Assembly (NCBI RefSeq): GCF_001718415.1 | Contig: NZ_CP013378.1 | Span: 1,674,001 to 1,738,000, forward strand | Reading direction: 5' to 3' | DNA: 64,000 bases | Source: Burkholderia pseudomultivorans | GTDB lineage: Bacteria; Pseudomonadota; Gammaproteobacteria; Burkholderiales; Burkholderiaceae | In this document: positions 30,451 to 40,727 of the stretch, piece by piece | Layout: each line of letters opens with the position of its first letter | Numbering within the stretch: position 1 is the stretch's first letter | Program-made: the position numbers and the translations under genes | Notes under the pieces: generated by a model | The model's input: only the letters and a program-made list of their open reading frames with translations | Databases searched by the model: none | What the model was told of the DNA's origin: nothing

Positions 30451-31095
30451 ATGGTGTTGGACGAACTGATCAGCGAATTCGATCGCGGCCTGCGGTCGCT
30501 GACCGGCATCAGCCGGATGAGCCGGCCGGTGCCGGTGCCGACGCCGGTAGAAGCGGCGGCCGAGGCGCCTGCCGTCGAGCTGACGCCCGCGGAGCGCACG
30601 CATGCGGCCGGGCTGATGCGCGTGAACCATGTCGGCGAAGTCTGCGCGCAGGCGCTTTACCAGGCGCAGAAGCTGACCGCGCGGTCGCCGTCGGCCAAGG
30701 CGATGTTCGCGGAGGCCGCACGCGAGGAGGAGGATCATCTCGCGTGGACCGCGCACCGCCTGAAGGAGCTCGATTCGCGCCCGAGCCTGCTGAACCCGCT
30801 GTGGTACGCGGGCTCGCTCGCGATCGGCATCGCCGCCGGCGCGCTCGGCGACAAGGTCAGCCTCGGCTTCATGGCCGAGACGGAGCGCCAGGTCGAGAGC
30901 CATCTCGACAGCCACCTGGCGGAACTGCCGCCGGCCGACGCCGCGTCGCGCGCGATCGTCGAGCAGATGCGCGTCGACGAGGTGAAGCACGGCAAGGCGG
31001 CCACCGATGCCGGCGGCATCGAGCTGCCGCTGCCGGCCCGGATGCTGATGCGCGCCGCGTCGAAAGTCATGACCAGCACTGCGTACTATCTCTGA
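30451..31095 (+). CDS. coq7: 3-demethoxyubiquinol 3-hydroxylase
   Basis: A 214-aa di-iron carboxylate oxygenase of the Coq7/Cat5 family, which adds the penultimate hydroxyl group of ubiquinone. Iron-ligand motifs are in the four-helix bundle: [28 protein letters not shown] (EExxH) and [12 protein letters not shown] (ExxxH). It has a 50-residue N-terminal extension rich in Pro/Ala. It diverges from the porin gene with about 280 bp between, and precedes the dcw cluster. It fills the role UbiF plays in enterobacteria. Confidence 0.95.
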   Translation: MVLDELISEFDRGLRSLTGISRMSRPVPVPTPVEAAAEAPAVELTPAERTHAAGLMRVNHVGEVCAQALYQAQKLTARSPSAKAMFAEAAREEEDHLAWTAHRLKELDSRPSLLNPLWYAGSLAIGIAAGALGDKVSLGFMAETERQVESHLDSHLAELPPADAASRAIVEQMRVDEVKHGKAATDAGGIELPLPARMLMRAASKVMTSTAYYL

Positions 31096-31345
31096 AATCG
31101 AGGCCGGAGCGCCGTCTCGCGCCGCTCCGGCAGCCGCTGCCGATATCGCCCGTTTTCTCCGCGTTTTCCCGCCCCCGAAAGCCCTGTCCGCACGCCTGTC
31201 TGGCCCGTCCTTCTCACGTATCACCTTCACAAGTTGCACTAGCTCATTCATTTTTAACGGTTTTTGGAATAAGGGGCTGCATGAGCATGTGCGCGTAAGT
31301 CCTTGTTCTAACTAACAAAATTCGTCAAAAAAGCGGGCCGCTCCC

Positions 31346-31374
31346 TTGACCGTGCCACACCCTTCCTCTAAAGT
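31346..31374 (+). promoter_or_regulatory. dcw cluster promoter (Pmra)
   Basis: TTGACC (31346-31351), 17 bp, TAAAGT (31369-31374), about 110 bp before mraZ. The remaining upstream DNA (31096-31345) has a GC-rich hairpin after coq7 (31103-31131) and an AT-rich stretch but no gene. Confidence 0.7.
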
Positions 31375-31412
31375 GGGAGACAGTGTGAGAAAGTGTATTT
31401 TTGTGTGATTTG
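31373..31412 (+). promoter_or_regulatory. Putative MraZ operator: four 10-bp direct repeats
   Basis: Four consecutive 10-base units each start with GTG (GTGGG, GTGTG, GTGTA, GTGTG followed by five A/T-rich bases), beginning at the -10 element of the dcw promoter. MraZ proteins of E. coli and mollicutes bind GTG-containing repeats with a 10-bp period in front of mraZ, so this is the expected autoregulatory site. Repeats are visible; binding is inferred. Confidence 0.7.
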
Positions 31413-31481
31413 GCGGGCTATTCCGGCTAAATTCTCAGCATTGGGCTGGGTGCTTCGGTGCCCTGAACGGGAGAGCGGAAC

Positions 31482-31910
31482 GTGTTCCAAGGGGCGTCGG
31501 CGCTGACGCTCGATGCGAAAGGGCGGATGTCGGTGCCGGCTCGCTATCGCGAAGCGCTGCAAGGACAGGCAGAAGGACGGGTGACTGTGACCAAGCACCC
31601 GGACGGCTGCCTGTTGCTGTTTCCGCGCCCCGAATGGGAGGTGTTCCGCGCCAAGATCGCCGCGCTGCCGATGGATGCGCACTGGTGGCGGCGGATTTTT
31701 CTCGGCAATGCGATGGATGTCGATCTCGACAGCGCGGGCCGGATTCTCGTATCGCCCGAGCTGCGTATGGCGGCCGGGCTGGAAAAGGAAGTCATGTTGT
31801 TGGGAATGGGAAGTCACTTCGAGCTGTGGGATTCGCAGACCTACATCGCGAAGGAGCAGGCAGCGATGGCGCAGGGCATGCCCGACGCGCTGAAGAATTT
31901 CACGTTCTGA
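31482..31910 (+). CDS. mraZ: Transcriptional regulator MraZ
   Basis: A 142-aa protein with two SpoVT/AbrB-like DNA-binding halves: [20 protein letters not shown] near the start and [19 protein letters not shown] in the middle. MraZ forms ring-shaped oligomers that bind repeats in its own promoter and repress or modulate the dcw cluster. The start is GTG ([12 protein letters not shown]), with a GAGAG Shine-Dalgarno sequence upstream. It is the first gene of the cluster, 23 bp before rsmH. Confidence 0.95.
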   Translation: MFQGASALTLDAKGRMSVPARYREALQGQAEGRVTVTKHPDGCLLLFPRPEWEVFRAKIAALPMDAHWWRRIFLGNAMDVDLDSAGRILVSPELRMAAGLEKEVMLLGMGSHFELWDSQTYIAKEQAAMAQGMPDALKNFTF

Positions 31911-31933
31911 TTGCGGTGACGGAGACGCCCGCG

Positions 31934-32875
31934 ATGGGAAACGAATTGCAGCATCGGACGGTGCTGTTGGACGAAGCGGTCGAGTCGCTCGTGACGCGGC
32001 CGGACGGCGTTTATGTCGACGGCACGTTCGGGCGTGGCGGTCACAGTCGCGCGGTGCTCGCACGGCTCGGGCCGGGCGGCCGGCTGATCGCGTTCGACAA
32101 GGATCCGAGGGCGATCGAGACGGCGCAGGGCATCGGCGATGCGCGCTTTTCGATCGTGCATGACAGCTTTGCATCGATGCGCGACGCGCTTGCGGCGCGC
32201 GGCGTCGAGAAGGTGTCGGGTGTGTTGCTGGACCTGGGCGTGTCCTCGCCGCAGGTGGACGATCCGGCGCGCGGCTTCAGCTTCCGCGCCGATGGCACGC
32301 TGGACATGCGAATGGATCCGACGCGCGGCGAGTCGGCGGCCGAATGGCTCGCGCGGGCTTCGCTGCAGGAACTGACGGAGGTGATAAGAGATTATGGGGA
32401 AGAACGGTTTGCTTTTCAGATTGCAAAGGCGCTTGTTGCTCGCCGGGCAGAGTCCGATCGTCTCGGGCCGCTCGACAGCACGGGCGAGCTTGCCCAAATC
32501 GTGGGTCACGCCGTCAAGACCCGTGAGAAGGGCAAGGATCCGGCAACCCGCACCTTTCAGGCTATACGGATTCACGTCAATCAAGAGCTTGCGGACCTGC
32601 AAGTCGTACTAGACGCGGCATTGTCGTTGCTGGAGCAAGGGGGGCGGCTGGTGGTCATCAGCTTTCATTCACTCGAGGACCGGATCGTCAAGCGATTCAT
32701 GCAGGCGCACGCGAGTGCGCCTGCGGTCGATCGTCGCCTGCCGATCCGTGCCGTCGACCTCCCGAGCCCGCCGCTCAAGATCATCGGCCGCCAGTTTCCG
32801 GGTGAAGCGGAAGTGGCCGCCAATCCGCGTGCCCGGTCGGCCGTGATGCGCATCGCGGAGCGCGTCACGCCATGA
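31934..32875 (+). CDS. rsmH: 16S rRNA (cytosine(1402)-N(4))-methyltransferase
   Basis: A 313-aa SAM-dependent methyltransferase (formerly MraW) that modifies C1402 in the decoding centre. The SAM-binding motif [15 protein letters not shown] is near residue 25, with [22 protein letters not shown] and the C-terminal [12 protein letters not shown] typical of the family. I use the ATG at 31934 ([15 protein letters not shown]) rather than upstream in-frame codons lying inside mraZ. Its TGA overlaps the ftsL ATG by four bases. Confidence 0.96.
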   Translation: MGNELQHRTVLLDEAVESLVTRPDGVYVDGTFGRGGHSRAVLARLGPGGRLIAFDKDPRAIETAQGIGDARFSIVHDSFASMRDALAARGVEKVSGVLLDLGVSSPQVDDPARGFSFRADGTLDMRMDPTRGESAAEWLARASLQELTEVIRDYGEERFAFQIAKALVARRAESDRLGPLDSTGELAQIVGHAVKTREKGKDPATRTFQAIRIHVNQELADLQVVLDAALSLLEQGGRLVVISFHSLEDRIVKRFMQAHASAPAVDRRLPIRAVDLPSPPLKIIGRQFPGEAEVAANPRARSAVMRIAERVTP

Positions 32876-33213
32876 GCCGCTTCAATATCTTCCTGCTGAT
32901 CATCGTGATGGGCTGCGCACTGTCGGTCGTCAACTCGACGAACCAGCAGCGCCAGATCTTCATCCAGCTGCAGCGTGCGCAGTCGCAGGAGCGCCAGCTC
33001 CAGCAGGATTACGCGCAGCTTCAATATCAGCAGAGCGCGCTGTCGAAGACCTCGCGCATCGAGCAGCTCGCGAACGATTCGCTGAAGATGCAGCCGATCA
33101 CGACGGGCCGCACGCAATACCTGACGCTGCCGCCGGGCGCCGCGAAGGCGATCGACGCGCCGATCCCGGCATCGGCCGATACCGCCGGCAAGGGCAAGGG
33201 GGGCGCGCGATGA
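32872..33213 (+). CDS. ftsL: Cell division protein FtsL
   Basis: A 113-aa bitopic inner-membrane protein. It has a short cytoplasmic start (MSRFN), a transmembrane helix at about residues 5-22, and a periplasmic coiled coil rich in Gln and Leu ([20 protein letters not shown]). FtsL joins FtsB and FtsQ to activate FtsWI septal synthesis. It overlaps rsmH upstream and ftsI downstream by ATGA, which keeps stoichiometry tight. The sequence is poorly conserved, so the call relies on topology and position. Confidence 0.93.
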   Translation: MSRFNIFLLIIVMGCALSVVNSTNQQRQIFIQLQRAQSQERQLQQDYAQLQYQQSALSKTSRIEQLANDSLKMQPITTGRTQYLTLPPGAAKAIDAPIPASADTAGKGKGGAR

Positions 33214-35057
33214 AACCGTCGCAGAAGCGCCAGGACGTGAAATTCGCGTCGAGCCCGGTGCTGGGCGTGCACCTGCCGATGTGGCGCTCGAAGCTGGTCG
33301 TGTTCATGCTGTTCATGGCGTTCGTCGCGCTGGCCGCGCGCGCGTTCTGGATCCAGGGGCCCGGCAACGCGTTCTATCAGAAGCAGGGCGAGAGCCGCTA
33401 CCAGCGCACGCTCGAGCTGCCGGCCACGCGCGGCAAGATTCTCGACCGTAACGGGCTCGTGCTCGCGACGAGCCTGCCGGTGCGCGCGATCTGGGCGATC
33501 CCCGACGCGGTGCCCGACGATCTCGACGCGGACAAGCTCGGCCAGCTCGGCAAGCTGCTCGGCATGACGCAGAAGGAACTGCGCGTCAAGCTGTCGGAAG
33601 ACAAGGGTTTCGTCTACGTGAAGCGCCAGGTGCCGATCGACGTCGCGGACAAGGTCGCCGCGCTCGACATTCCCGGCATCTACCAGCGCAACGAATACAA
33701 GCGCTTCTATCCGGAAGGCGAGATCACTGCGCACCTGATCGGCTTCACGAACGTCGAGGACGAAGGGCAGGAGGGCGTCGAGCTCGGCGACCAGAAGCTG
33801 CTGGCCGGCACGTCGGGCATGCGCCGCGTGATCAAGGACCGCATGGGGCACATCGTCGAGGATGTCGCCGAGCAGATTCCGCCGCACAACGGCACCGACG
33901 TCGACCTGTCGATCGACAGCAAGATCCAGTACATCGCGTACGCGAACCTGAAGGCCGCCGTCGAGAAGTTCAAGGCGAAGGCCGGCGCGGCGATGGTCGT
34001 CGACGTGCGCACCGGCGAGGTGCTCGCGCTCGTCAACTACCCGACGTACAACCCGAACGACCGCTCGCGCCTGACGGGCGAGCAGCTGCGCAACCGGATC
34101 CTGACCGACGTGTTCGAGCCGGGCTCGATCATGAAGCCGTTTACGGTGTCGCTCGCGCTCGACCTGCATCGCGTGACGCCGAACACGCTCGTCGAGACGG
34201 GCAATGGGCACTTCGTGCTCGACGGCGCGCCGATCACCGACGATGCCGGCTTCGGCACGCTGACGGTCGGCGGCGTGATCCAGAAGTCGAGCAACATCGG
34301 CGCGACGAAGATCGCGATGACGATGCGGCCCGAAGAGATGTGGAATATGTATACCAGCATCGGCCTCGGCCAGGCGCCGAAGGTCGGCTTCCCGGGCGCG
34401 GCGGCCGGCCGCCTGCGTCCGTGGAAGAGCTGGCGCCGCATCGAGCAGGCGACGATGTCGTACGGCTACGGCCTGTCGGTGTCGCTGTTCCAGCTCGCGC
34501 GCGCATACACGGCGATCGCGCACGACGGCGAACTGATGCCCGTGACCATTTTCAAGACCGACCCCAATCAGCCGATCACCGGCACGCAGGTATTTACGCC
34601 GACCACCGCGCGCGAGGTGCGTGCGATGCTCGAGACGGTGGTCGCGCCGGGCGGCACGTCGCCGGACGCGGCGGTGCCCGGCTATCGCGTCGGCGGCAAG
34701 AGCGGTACCGCCTACAAGCACGAAGGCCACGGCTATACGCGCAAGTACCGCGCGTCGTTCGTCGGGATGGCGCCGATGCCGAACCCGCGCATCGTCGTCG
34801 CGGTGTCGGTCGACGAGCCGACCGCCGGCAGCCACTTCGGCGGCCAGGTGTCGGGCCCCGTGTTCTCGGCGATCGCGGGCGACACGCTGCGCGCGCTGAA
34901 CGTGCCGCCCAACATGCCGATCAAGCAGCTCGTCGTGTCTGACGATTCGCCGGCCGCGCCCGCTGCGACGGGCCCGCAAAAGCTGGCCGCAGGCAGCGGC
35001 GCAAAGCATATGATCGTGTCCAGCACGACCCGTAATTCACCAGGAGTTGTTCGATGA
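33210..35057 (+). CDS. ftsI: Septal peptidoglycan transpeptidase FtsI (PBP3)
   Basis: A 615-aa class B penicillin-binding protein. One N-terminal transmembrane helix lies at about residues 28-46. The pedestal domain begins YQRTLELPATRGKILDRNG. The transpeptidase domain has the nucleophile S306 in SIMK, SSN at 360-362 and KSGT starting at K497. It crosslinks septal peptidoglycan with FtsW as its glycosyltransferase partner. It is longer than E. coli FtsI (588 aa), mainly in the C-terminal tail rich in Ala. It overlaps ftsL and murE by four bases each. Confidence 0.97.
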   Translation: MKPSQKRQDVKFASSPVLGVHLPMWRSKLVVFMLFMAFVALAARAFWIQGPGNAFYQKQGESRYQRTLELPATRGKILDRNGLVLATSLPVRAIWAIPDAVPDDLDADKLGQLGKLLGMTQKELRVKLSEDKGFVYVKRQVPIDVADKVAALDIPGIYQRNEYKRFYPEGEITAHLIGFTNVEDEGQEGVELGDQKLLAGTSGMRRVIKDRMGHIVEDVAEQIPPHNGTDVDLSIDSKIQYIAYANLKAAVEKFKAKAGAAMVVDVRTGEVLALVNYPTYNPNDRSRLTGEQLRNRILTDVFEPGSIMKPFTVSLALDLHRVTPNTLVETGNGHFVLDGAPITDDAGFGTLTVGGVIQKSSNIGATKIAMTMRPEEMWNMYTSIGLGQAPKVGFPGAAAGRLRPWKSWRRIEQATMSYGYGLSVSLFQLARAYTAIAHDGELMPVTIFKTDPNQPITGTQVFTPTTAREVRAMLETVVAPGGTSPDAAVPGYRVGGKSGTAYKHEGHGYTRKYRASFVGMAPMPNPRIVVAVSVDEPTAGSHFGGQVSGPVFSAIAGDTLRALNVPPNMPIKQLVVSDDSPAAPAATGPQKLAAGSGAKHMIVSSTTRNSPGVVR

Positions 35058-36595
35058 GCGCCGCTCGCAGTTCTCATCCGGCGCATCAGCAGATCGCAGC
35101 CGCGCTTGCGTGGCTGCGCCAGCATGTGGCCCCCGCCGCGCAGCTGCATGCGGACACGCGCAGCCTCGGCGCCGGCGACGTGTTCGTCGCCTATGCCGTC
35201 GACGGGGCCGACAATCGCGGCTTCATCGCCGAAGCCGTCGCACGCGGTGCGGCCGCGGTGCTGTATCAGCCCGAAGGGCTGGCCGCTGCGCCGGCTGCAC
35301 CCGTCGCGCTCGCGGTGCCGGCGCTCGACCAGCTCGCGGGAGAGATCGCCAGCGGCTGGTACGGCGATCCGAGCGACAGCCTGCTCGCGATCGGCGTGAC
35401 CGGCACGAACGGCAAGACTTCGTGCACGCAATGGATCGCGACCGCGCTGACGGCGCTGCACCAGCCGTGCGCGGTGATCGGCACGCTCGGCAGCGGAATG
35501 CCGGGTCAGCTCGTGCCGACCGGCTTCACGACGCCGGATGCGCCGCAACTGCAGCGCAGCCTCGCACAGCTGAGCGCCGCGGGCGCGAAGGCGGTCGCGA
35601 TGGAGGTGTCGTCGCATGCGCTGCATCAGGGGCGCGTGAACGGCACCGCATTCGACATCGCCGTGTTCACGAATCTCACGCAGGATCACCTCGACTATCA
35701 CGGCACGTTCGACGCGTACGAGGCCGCGAAGGCGAAGCTGTTCGCATGGCGCGGGCTGCGCGCGGCGGTCGTGAACCGCGACGACGCGGCCGGCCGCCGG
35801 CTGCTCGAAAAACTCGCCGGCCGTGTGCGCACGATCGCGTACGGCATCGGCGACGCGCAGCAGGCGCCCGACGCCGACCGTGAACTGGTCGCACTCGACG
35901 TGCGTGCGACCGCGACGGGCACGGCGTTCCGCCTGCATTCTTCGTGGGGCGACGCGGATGTAGAGGTAGGGACGCTCGGCACCTTCAACGTCAGCAACCT
36001 GCTCGCCGTGCTCGGCGCGCTGCTCGCGGCCGACGTGCCGTTCGATGCGGCGCTGACCGAGGTCGCGCGGCTCGAGTCGGTGAACGGCCGGATGCAGCGT
36101 CTCGGCGGCCGGCTGCAGAGCGACGAGCCGCTCGTCGTGATCGATTACGCCCACACGCCCGACGCGCTCGAAAAGACGCTCGACGCGCTGCGCCCGATCG
36201 CCGCGGCGCGCGGCGGCCGGCTCGTCTGCATGTTCGGCTGCGGCGGCGATCGCGACGCAACCAAGCGCCCGCTGATGGGGGCGATCGCCGAACGGCTCGC
36301 CGACGAAGTCGTCGTTACCAGCGACAACCCGCGCAGCGAGGATCCGCAGGCGATCATCGACCAGATCGTCGCGGGCATGACCGCGCCCGATCGTGCGCGC
36401 CGCATCGAGGATCGCGCCAGCGCGATCCTGCAGGCGGTGCGCGGCGCCGCACGCGAGGACGTCGTCGTGCTGGCCGGCAAGGGCCACGAGGCGACCCAGG
36501 AAATCATGGGCAAGAAACGCACGTTCTCCGACCAGGATCACGCACGGCTCGCCCTCGCGGCGCGCGCGACGCACGGCAAGGGAGGCGGCGAATGA
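35054..36595 (+). CDS. murE: UDP-MurNAc-tripeptide synthetase (meso-diaminopimelate-adding)
   Basis: A 513-aa Mur ligase that adds the third stem amino acid. The ATP-binding loop is GVTGTNGKTSCTQW (near residue 115). The substrate-specificity motif DNPR occurs in TSDNPRSEDP, which marks meso-diaminopimelate rather than lysine. VMEVSSHALHQGR and YAHTPDALEKTL are the other family signatures. The start ATG overlaps the ftsI stop, and the stop overlaps murF. Cytoplasmic. Confidence 0.96.
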   Translation: MSAARSSHPAHQQIAAALAWLRQHVAPAAQLHADTRSLGAGDVFVAYAVDGADNRGFIAEAVARGAAAVLYQPEGLAAAPAAPVALAVPALDQLAGEIASGWYGDPSDSLLAIGVTGTNGKTSCTQWIATALTALHQPCAVIGTLGSGMPGQLVPTGFTTPDAPQLQRSLAQLSAAGAKAVAMEVSSHALHQGRVNGTAFDIAVFTNLTQDHLDYHGTFDAYEAAKAKLFAWRGLRAAVVNRDDAAGRRLLEKLAGRVRTIAYGIGDAQQAPDADRELVALDVRATATGTAFRLHSSWGDADVEVGTLGTFNVSNLLAVLGALLAADVPFDAALTEVARLESVNGRMQRLGGRLQSDEPLVVIDYAHTPDALEKTLDALRPIAAARGGRLVCMFGCGGDRDATKRPLMGAIAERLADEVVVTSDNPRSEDPQAIIDQIVAGMTAPDRARRIEDRASAILQAVRGAAREDVVVLAGKGHEATQEIMGKKRTFSDQDHARLALAARATHGKGGGE

Positions 36596-37998
36596 CGATG
36601 CTGAGCCTCGATCAAGCCGCGCGCCTGATTCCCGGCGCGACCGTGCACGGCGATGCGGGCGTCACGTTCGAGCGCGTGTCGACGGACAGCCGCACGGTCG
36701 GCCCGGGCGACCTGTTCGTCGCGCTGAAAGGCGAGCGCTTCGACGCGCATGACTTTCTCGGCGACGTGGCCGCGCGCGGCGCAGCCGCGGCGCTCGTCGC
36801 GCATGCGCCGGCGGGCCTCGCGATGCCGCTGATCGTCGGCGGCGAGACGCGCGCGGCACTCGGCGCGCTCGCGCACGGCTGGCGCAAGCGATTCGCGCTG
36901 CCGCTCGTCGCGGTGACGGGCAGCAACGGCAAGACGACCGTGAAGGAAATGATCGCGTCGATCTTCGCGGCGGCGGTCGGCGCCGACGCGCGTCTCGCGA
37001 CGGCCGGCAACCTGAACAACGACGTGGGCCTGCCGCTGACGCTGCTGCGCCTGTCGGCCGCGCACCGTCTCGCGGTGATCGAGCTCGGGATGAACCATCC
37101 GGGCGAGACCGAGGTGCTTGCGCGCCTGACCGCGCCGACGGTCGCGCTCGTCAATAACGCGCAGCGCGAGCACCAGGAATTCATGGCGACGGTCGAAGCC
37201 GTCGCGCTCGAACATGCGGCCGTGATTCATGCGCTGACGCCGGACGGCGTCGCGGTGTTCCCGGCCGACGACGCGTACGCGAGCATCTGGCGCGTCGCGG
37301 CGACCGGCAACCGGATCCTCGATTTCGCGTTGAACGACGCGCAGCGGCAGACCGACGCGCAAGTGACGGGCCGCCTGCATGGCGGCGAGCTCGCGATCGA
37401 TACGCCGGCCGGCGCGGTCACGGTGCGGCTGCGTGCGCTGGGCGAGCACAACGCGCGCAACGCGCTGGCGGCAACGGCCGCGGCGCTCGCGGCGGGCGTC
37501 GCGCTGCCGGCGATCAAGCAGGGCCTCGAGGCGTTCGAGCCGGTCAAGGGGCGTCTGCAGGTCCGTCGGGCGACGGTCGGCGGCCTGGCCGGCGCGACGG
37601 TCGTCGACGATACGTACAACGCGAATCCCGATTCGATGCGCGCGGCGATCGACGTGCTCGCCGGGCAACCGGCGCCGCGCGTGCTGGTGATCGGCGACAT
37701 GGGCGAGGTCGGCGACGAAGGCCCCGCCTTCCATCGCGAGATCGGCGCGTATGCGCGCGAACGCGGCGTCGACGCGCTGTTCGCGCTCGGCGATGCGTCG
37801 CGCGACGCCTGCACGGCTTACGGCGACACGGCCCGCCATTTCGGCGAGGTCGGCGCGCTGGTCGAAGCGCTGCTCGCGAGCGGCTACGACGCAGCGGCGA
37901 CCGTGCTCGTGAAGGGCTCGCGGTACATGAAGATGGAGCGCGTGGTCGACGCGCTGACGAACCAACCCGCGGCGGGCACGACGCCCGCCGCACACTGA
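36592..37998 (+). CDS. murF: UDP-MurNAc-pentapeptide synthetase (D-Ala-D-Ala-adding)
   Basis: A 468-aa Mur ligase that attaches D-Ala-D-Ala to complete UDP-MurNAc-pentapeptide. The P-loop is AVTGSNGKTTVKEM (near residue 107). AGNLNNDVGLPLTLL, ELGMNHPGE and VVDDTYNANPDSM are characteristic of MurF. I chose the ATG at 36592, which overlaps the murE TGA; a second ATG two codons on is also possible. It is 16 bp before mraY. Confidence 0.96.
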   Translation: MTMLSLDQAARLIPGATVHGDAGVTFERVSTDSRTVGPGDLFVALKGERFDAHDFLGDVAARGAAAALVAHAPAGLAMPLIVGGETRAALGALAHGWRKRFALPLVAVTGSNGKTTVKEMIASIFAAAVGADARLATAGNLNNDVGLPLTLLRLSAAHRLAVIELGMNHPGETEVLARLTAPTVALVNNAQREHQEFMATVEAVALEHAAVIHALTPDGVAVFPADDAYASIWRVAATGNRILDFALNDAQRQTDAQVTGRLHGGELAIDTPAGAVTVRLRALGEHNARNALAATAAALAAGVALPAIKQGLEAFEPVKGRLQVRRATVGGLAGATVVDDTYNANPDSMRAAIDVLAGQPAPRVLVIGDMGEVGDEGPAFHREIGAYARERGVDALFALGDASRDACTAYGDTARHFGEVGALVEALLASGYDAAATVLVKGSRYMKMERVVDALTNQPAAGTTPAAH

Positions 37999-38014
37999 GT
38001 AGAAGGAAGGAAGC

Positions 38015-39184
38015 ATGCTGCTGGCCCTGGCGCAATGGCTGCAAGGAGACGCAAGCTTTTTGCGCTTGTTCACGTACCTCACGTTCCGTGCGGTGATGGC
38101 CACCATCACCGCGCTCGGGATCGGGCTCGTGTGCGGACCGTGGGTGATCCGCAAGCTGACGCAAATGAAGGTCGGGCAGGCCGTGCGCAAGGACGGTCCG
38201 CAGACGCACCTCGTCAAGTCGGGCACGCCGACGATGGGCGGCGTGCTGATCCTGATCGGCATCGCGGTCGCGACGCTGCTGTGGGGCGACCTGACGAACC
38301 GCTTCATCTGGATCGTGATGCTCGTCACGTTCGGGTTCGGCGTGATCGGCTGGGTCGACGACTATCGCAAGGTCGTCCACAAGGATCCGCGCGGCATGTC
38401 GTCGCGCGAGAAGTATTTCTGGCAGTCGGTGATCGGCCTGTTCGCGGCCGTCTATCTGGCTTTCAGCGTGTCCGAGGCGAACAACGTGCGCGTGTTCGAC
38501 CTGTTCATGGCCTGGGTGCGCAGCGGCCTGTCGATGGGGCTGCCGGCGCGCGCGGACCTGATGCTGCCGTTCCTGAAGTCGATCAGCTACCCGCTCGGCG
38601 TGTGGGGCTTCATCGTGCTGACCTATTTCGTGATCGTCGGCGCGAGCAACGCGGTGAACCTGACCGACGGCCTCGACGGTCTCGTGATCATGCCGGTCGT
38701 GCTGGTCGGCGCGTCGCTGGGTGTGTTCGCGTACGTGATGGGCAGCGCGGTCTATTCAAAATACCTGCTGTTCCCGCACATCCCGGGCGCGGGCGAACTG
38801 CTGATCTTCTGTTCCGCGATGGGCGGGGCAGGGCTCGCGTTCCTCTGGTACAACACGCACCCCGCGCAGGTGTTCATGGGCGACGTCGGCGCGCTGGCGC
38901 TCGGCGGCGCGCTCGGCACGGTCGCGGTGATCGTGCGCCAGGAAATCGTGCTGTTCATCATGGGCGGCATCTTCGTCGCGGAAACGCTGTCGGTGATGCT
39001 GCAGGTTTCGTGGTTCAAGTACACGAAAAAGCGCTACGGCGAAGGGCGGCGCCTGCTCAAGATGGCGCCGCTGCATCACCATTTCGAATTGTCCGGCTGG
39101 AAGGAAACGCAGGTGGTGGTGCGTTTCTGGATCATCACGCTGATGCTGTGCCTGTTCGGTCTGACCACCCTCAAGCTGCGGTAA
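38015..39184 (+). CDS. mraY: Phospho-MurNAc-pentapeptide translocase (lipid I synthase)
   Basis: A 389-aa polytopic inner-membrane enzyme with about ten transmembrane helices, which moves phospho-MurNAc-pentapeptide onto undecaprenyl phosphate. The catalytic aspartates lie in [18 protein letters not shown] and [11 protein letters not shown]. The C-terminal HHHFE-like LHHHFELSG histidine loop is present, as is the N-terminal signature [20 protein letters not shown]. It precedes murD by 16 bp. Length is slightly above the E. coli protein (360 aa) owing to loop residues around 130-165. Confidence 0.97.
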
Positions 39185-39200
39185 AGGAAAGGTAACAAGG

Positions 39201-40727
39201 ATGTCTGGCGAGATGTTTGGAGATCGGCAACGGCCGATGGTGCTTGTGCTGGGGCTCGGCGAATCGGGTCTCGCGATCGCGCGGTGGTGCGCGAGGCACG
39301 GGTGCCGGCTACGCATTGCCGATACCCGCGAGGCGCCGCCGAACCTTGCCGCGCTGCAGGCCGAAGGCATCGATGCGGAATTCGTCGGCGGGGCGTTCAC
39401 GCCCGCGCTGCTCGACGGCGGCGTCGAGATCGTCGGGCTGAGCCCCGGCCTGTCGCCGCTCGAGCCGGCGCTCGCGGGGCTGATCGCGGCCGCGAACGAG
39501 CGCGGAATCGCGGTATGGGGCGAACTGGAATTCTTCGCGCAGGCGCTGCGCGCGCTCGGCACGAGCGGCTACCAGCCGAAGGTGCTCGCGATCACGGGCA
39601 CCAACGGCAAGACCACGACCACGAGCCTCACCGGCTTGTTGTGCCAGCGCGCGGGCAAGAAGGTCGCGGTCGCGGGCAACATCAGCCCGGCGATGCTCGA
39701 CCGGCTCGCGGGTGCGATCGACGACACCGCGCTGCCCGACGTCTGGGTGCTCGAACTGTCGAGCTTCCAGCTCGAGACCGCGCGCAGCTTCGCGCCCGAC
39801 GCGGCCGCGATCCTGAACATCACGCAGGACCACCTCGACTGGCATGGCAGTTTCGACGCGTATGCCGCCGCGAAGGGCCGGATCTTCGGCGCGACGACGA
39901 CGCGCGTGCTGAACCGCGACGACGCCGCCGTGATGAAGTTCGCGCCGGCGGCAGGCGCGGCCGATGCGCCGCGCACGATCACGTTCGGCCTGAACGAGCC
40001 GACGCAGGACGGCGACTACGGGCTGTCGCGCGACAACGGCATCGCATGGCTGGTGGAAGCCGTCGATCGCGACGCGCCGGATGAAACGGCGACGACCGGC
40101 CGGCGCCGCAAGCGCGACGCCGCGCATACGCCCGACATCGCGCAGAAGCGCCTGATGCCGGCCGACGCGCTGCGCATCCGCGGGCTGCACAACGCCGCGA
40201 ACGCGCTGGCCGCGTTCGCGCTCGCGCGCGCGATCGACCTGCCTGCTGCGCCGCTGCTGCACGGGCTGCGCGAATACCGCGGCGAAGCGCATCGCGTCGA
40301 AGTGATCGCGACGATCGACGACGTCGACTACGTCGACGACAGCAAGGGTACGAACGTCGGCGCGACGGTGGCCGCGCTCGACGGGCTCGCGCAGAAGATC
40401 GTGCTGATCGCCGGCGGCGACGGCAAGGGCCAGGACTTCGCGCCGCTGGTCGCGCCGGTCGCGCGCTGGTGCCGCGCGGTGATGCTGATCGGCCGCGATG
40501 CGCCGGCGCTTCGCGACACGCTCGCGGAAACCGGCGTGCCGCTCGCCGACCACGCGACGCTCGAAGGCGCGGTGCACGCGGCGGCCGCGCTCGCCGAGCC
40601 GGGCGACGCGGTGCTGCTGTCGCCGGCGTGTGCGAGCCTCGACATGTTCCGGAACTACGCCCACCGCGCGGACGTGTTCCGTGCGGCGGTGGATGAAATC
40701 GCCATCGACAAAGGAGCGACGCCATGA
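39201..40727 (+). CDS. murD: UDP-MurNAc-L-alanine:D-glutamate ligase, with extra insert
   Basis: A 508-aa Mur ligase that adds D-glutamate. It shows the Rossmann-like start [16 protein letters not shown], the P-loop [18 protein letters not shown], the [11 protein letters not shown] segment and the C-terminal [15 protein letters not shown]. It is about 70 residues longer than E. coli MurD (438 aa). One visible insertion, at about residues 290-315, is charged and probably disordered ([13 protein letters not shown]), between the ATPase and C-terminal domains. The function is secure; the role of the insert is unknown. It overlaps ftsW by four bases. Confidence 0.96.
   Translation: MSGEMFGDRQRPMVLVLGLGESGLAIARWCARHGCRLRIADTREAPPNLAALQAEGIDAEFVGGAFTPALLDGGVEIVGLSPGLSPLEPALAGLIAAANERGIAVWGELEFFAQALRALGTSGYQPKVLAITGTNGKTTTTSLTGLLCQRAGKKVAVAGNISPAMLDRLAGAIDDTALPDVWVLELSSFQLETARSFAPDAAAILNITQDHLDWHGSFDAYAAAKGRIFGATTTRVLNRDDAAVMKFAPAAGAADAPRTITFGLNEPTQDGDYGLSRDNGIAWLVEAVDRDAPDETATTGRRRKRDAAHTPDIAQKRLMPADALRIRGLHNAANALAAFALARAIDLPAAPLLHGLREYRGEAHRVEVIATIDDVDYVDDSKGTNVGATVAALDGLAQKIVLIAGGDGKGQDFAPLVAPVARWCRAVMLIGRDAPALRDTLAETGVPLADHATLEGAVHAAAALAEPGDAVLLSPACASLDMFRNYAHRADVFRAAVDEIAIDKGATP

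Noticed and set aside
31103..31131. GC-rich hairpin after coq7 (GCCGGAGCG/CGCTCCGGC)
   Set aside because: No T run follows, so it is not called a terminator; mentioned only as context for the dcw promoter region.
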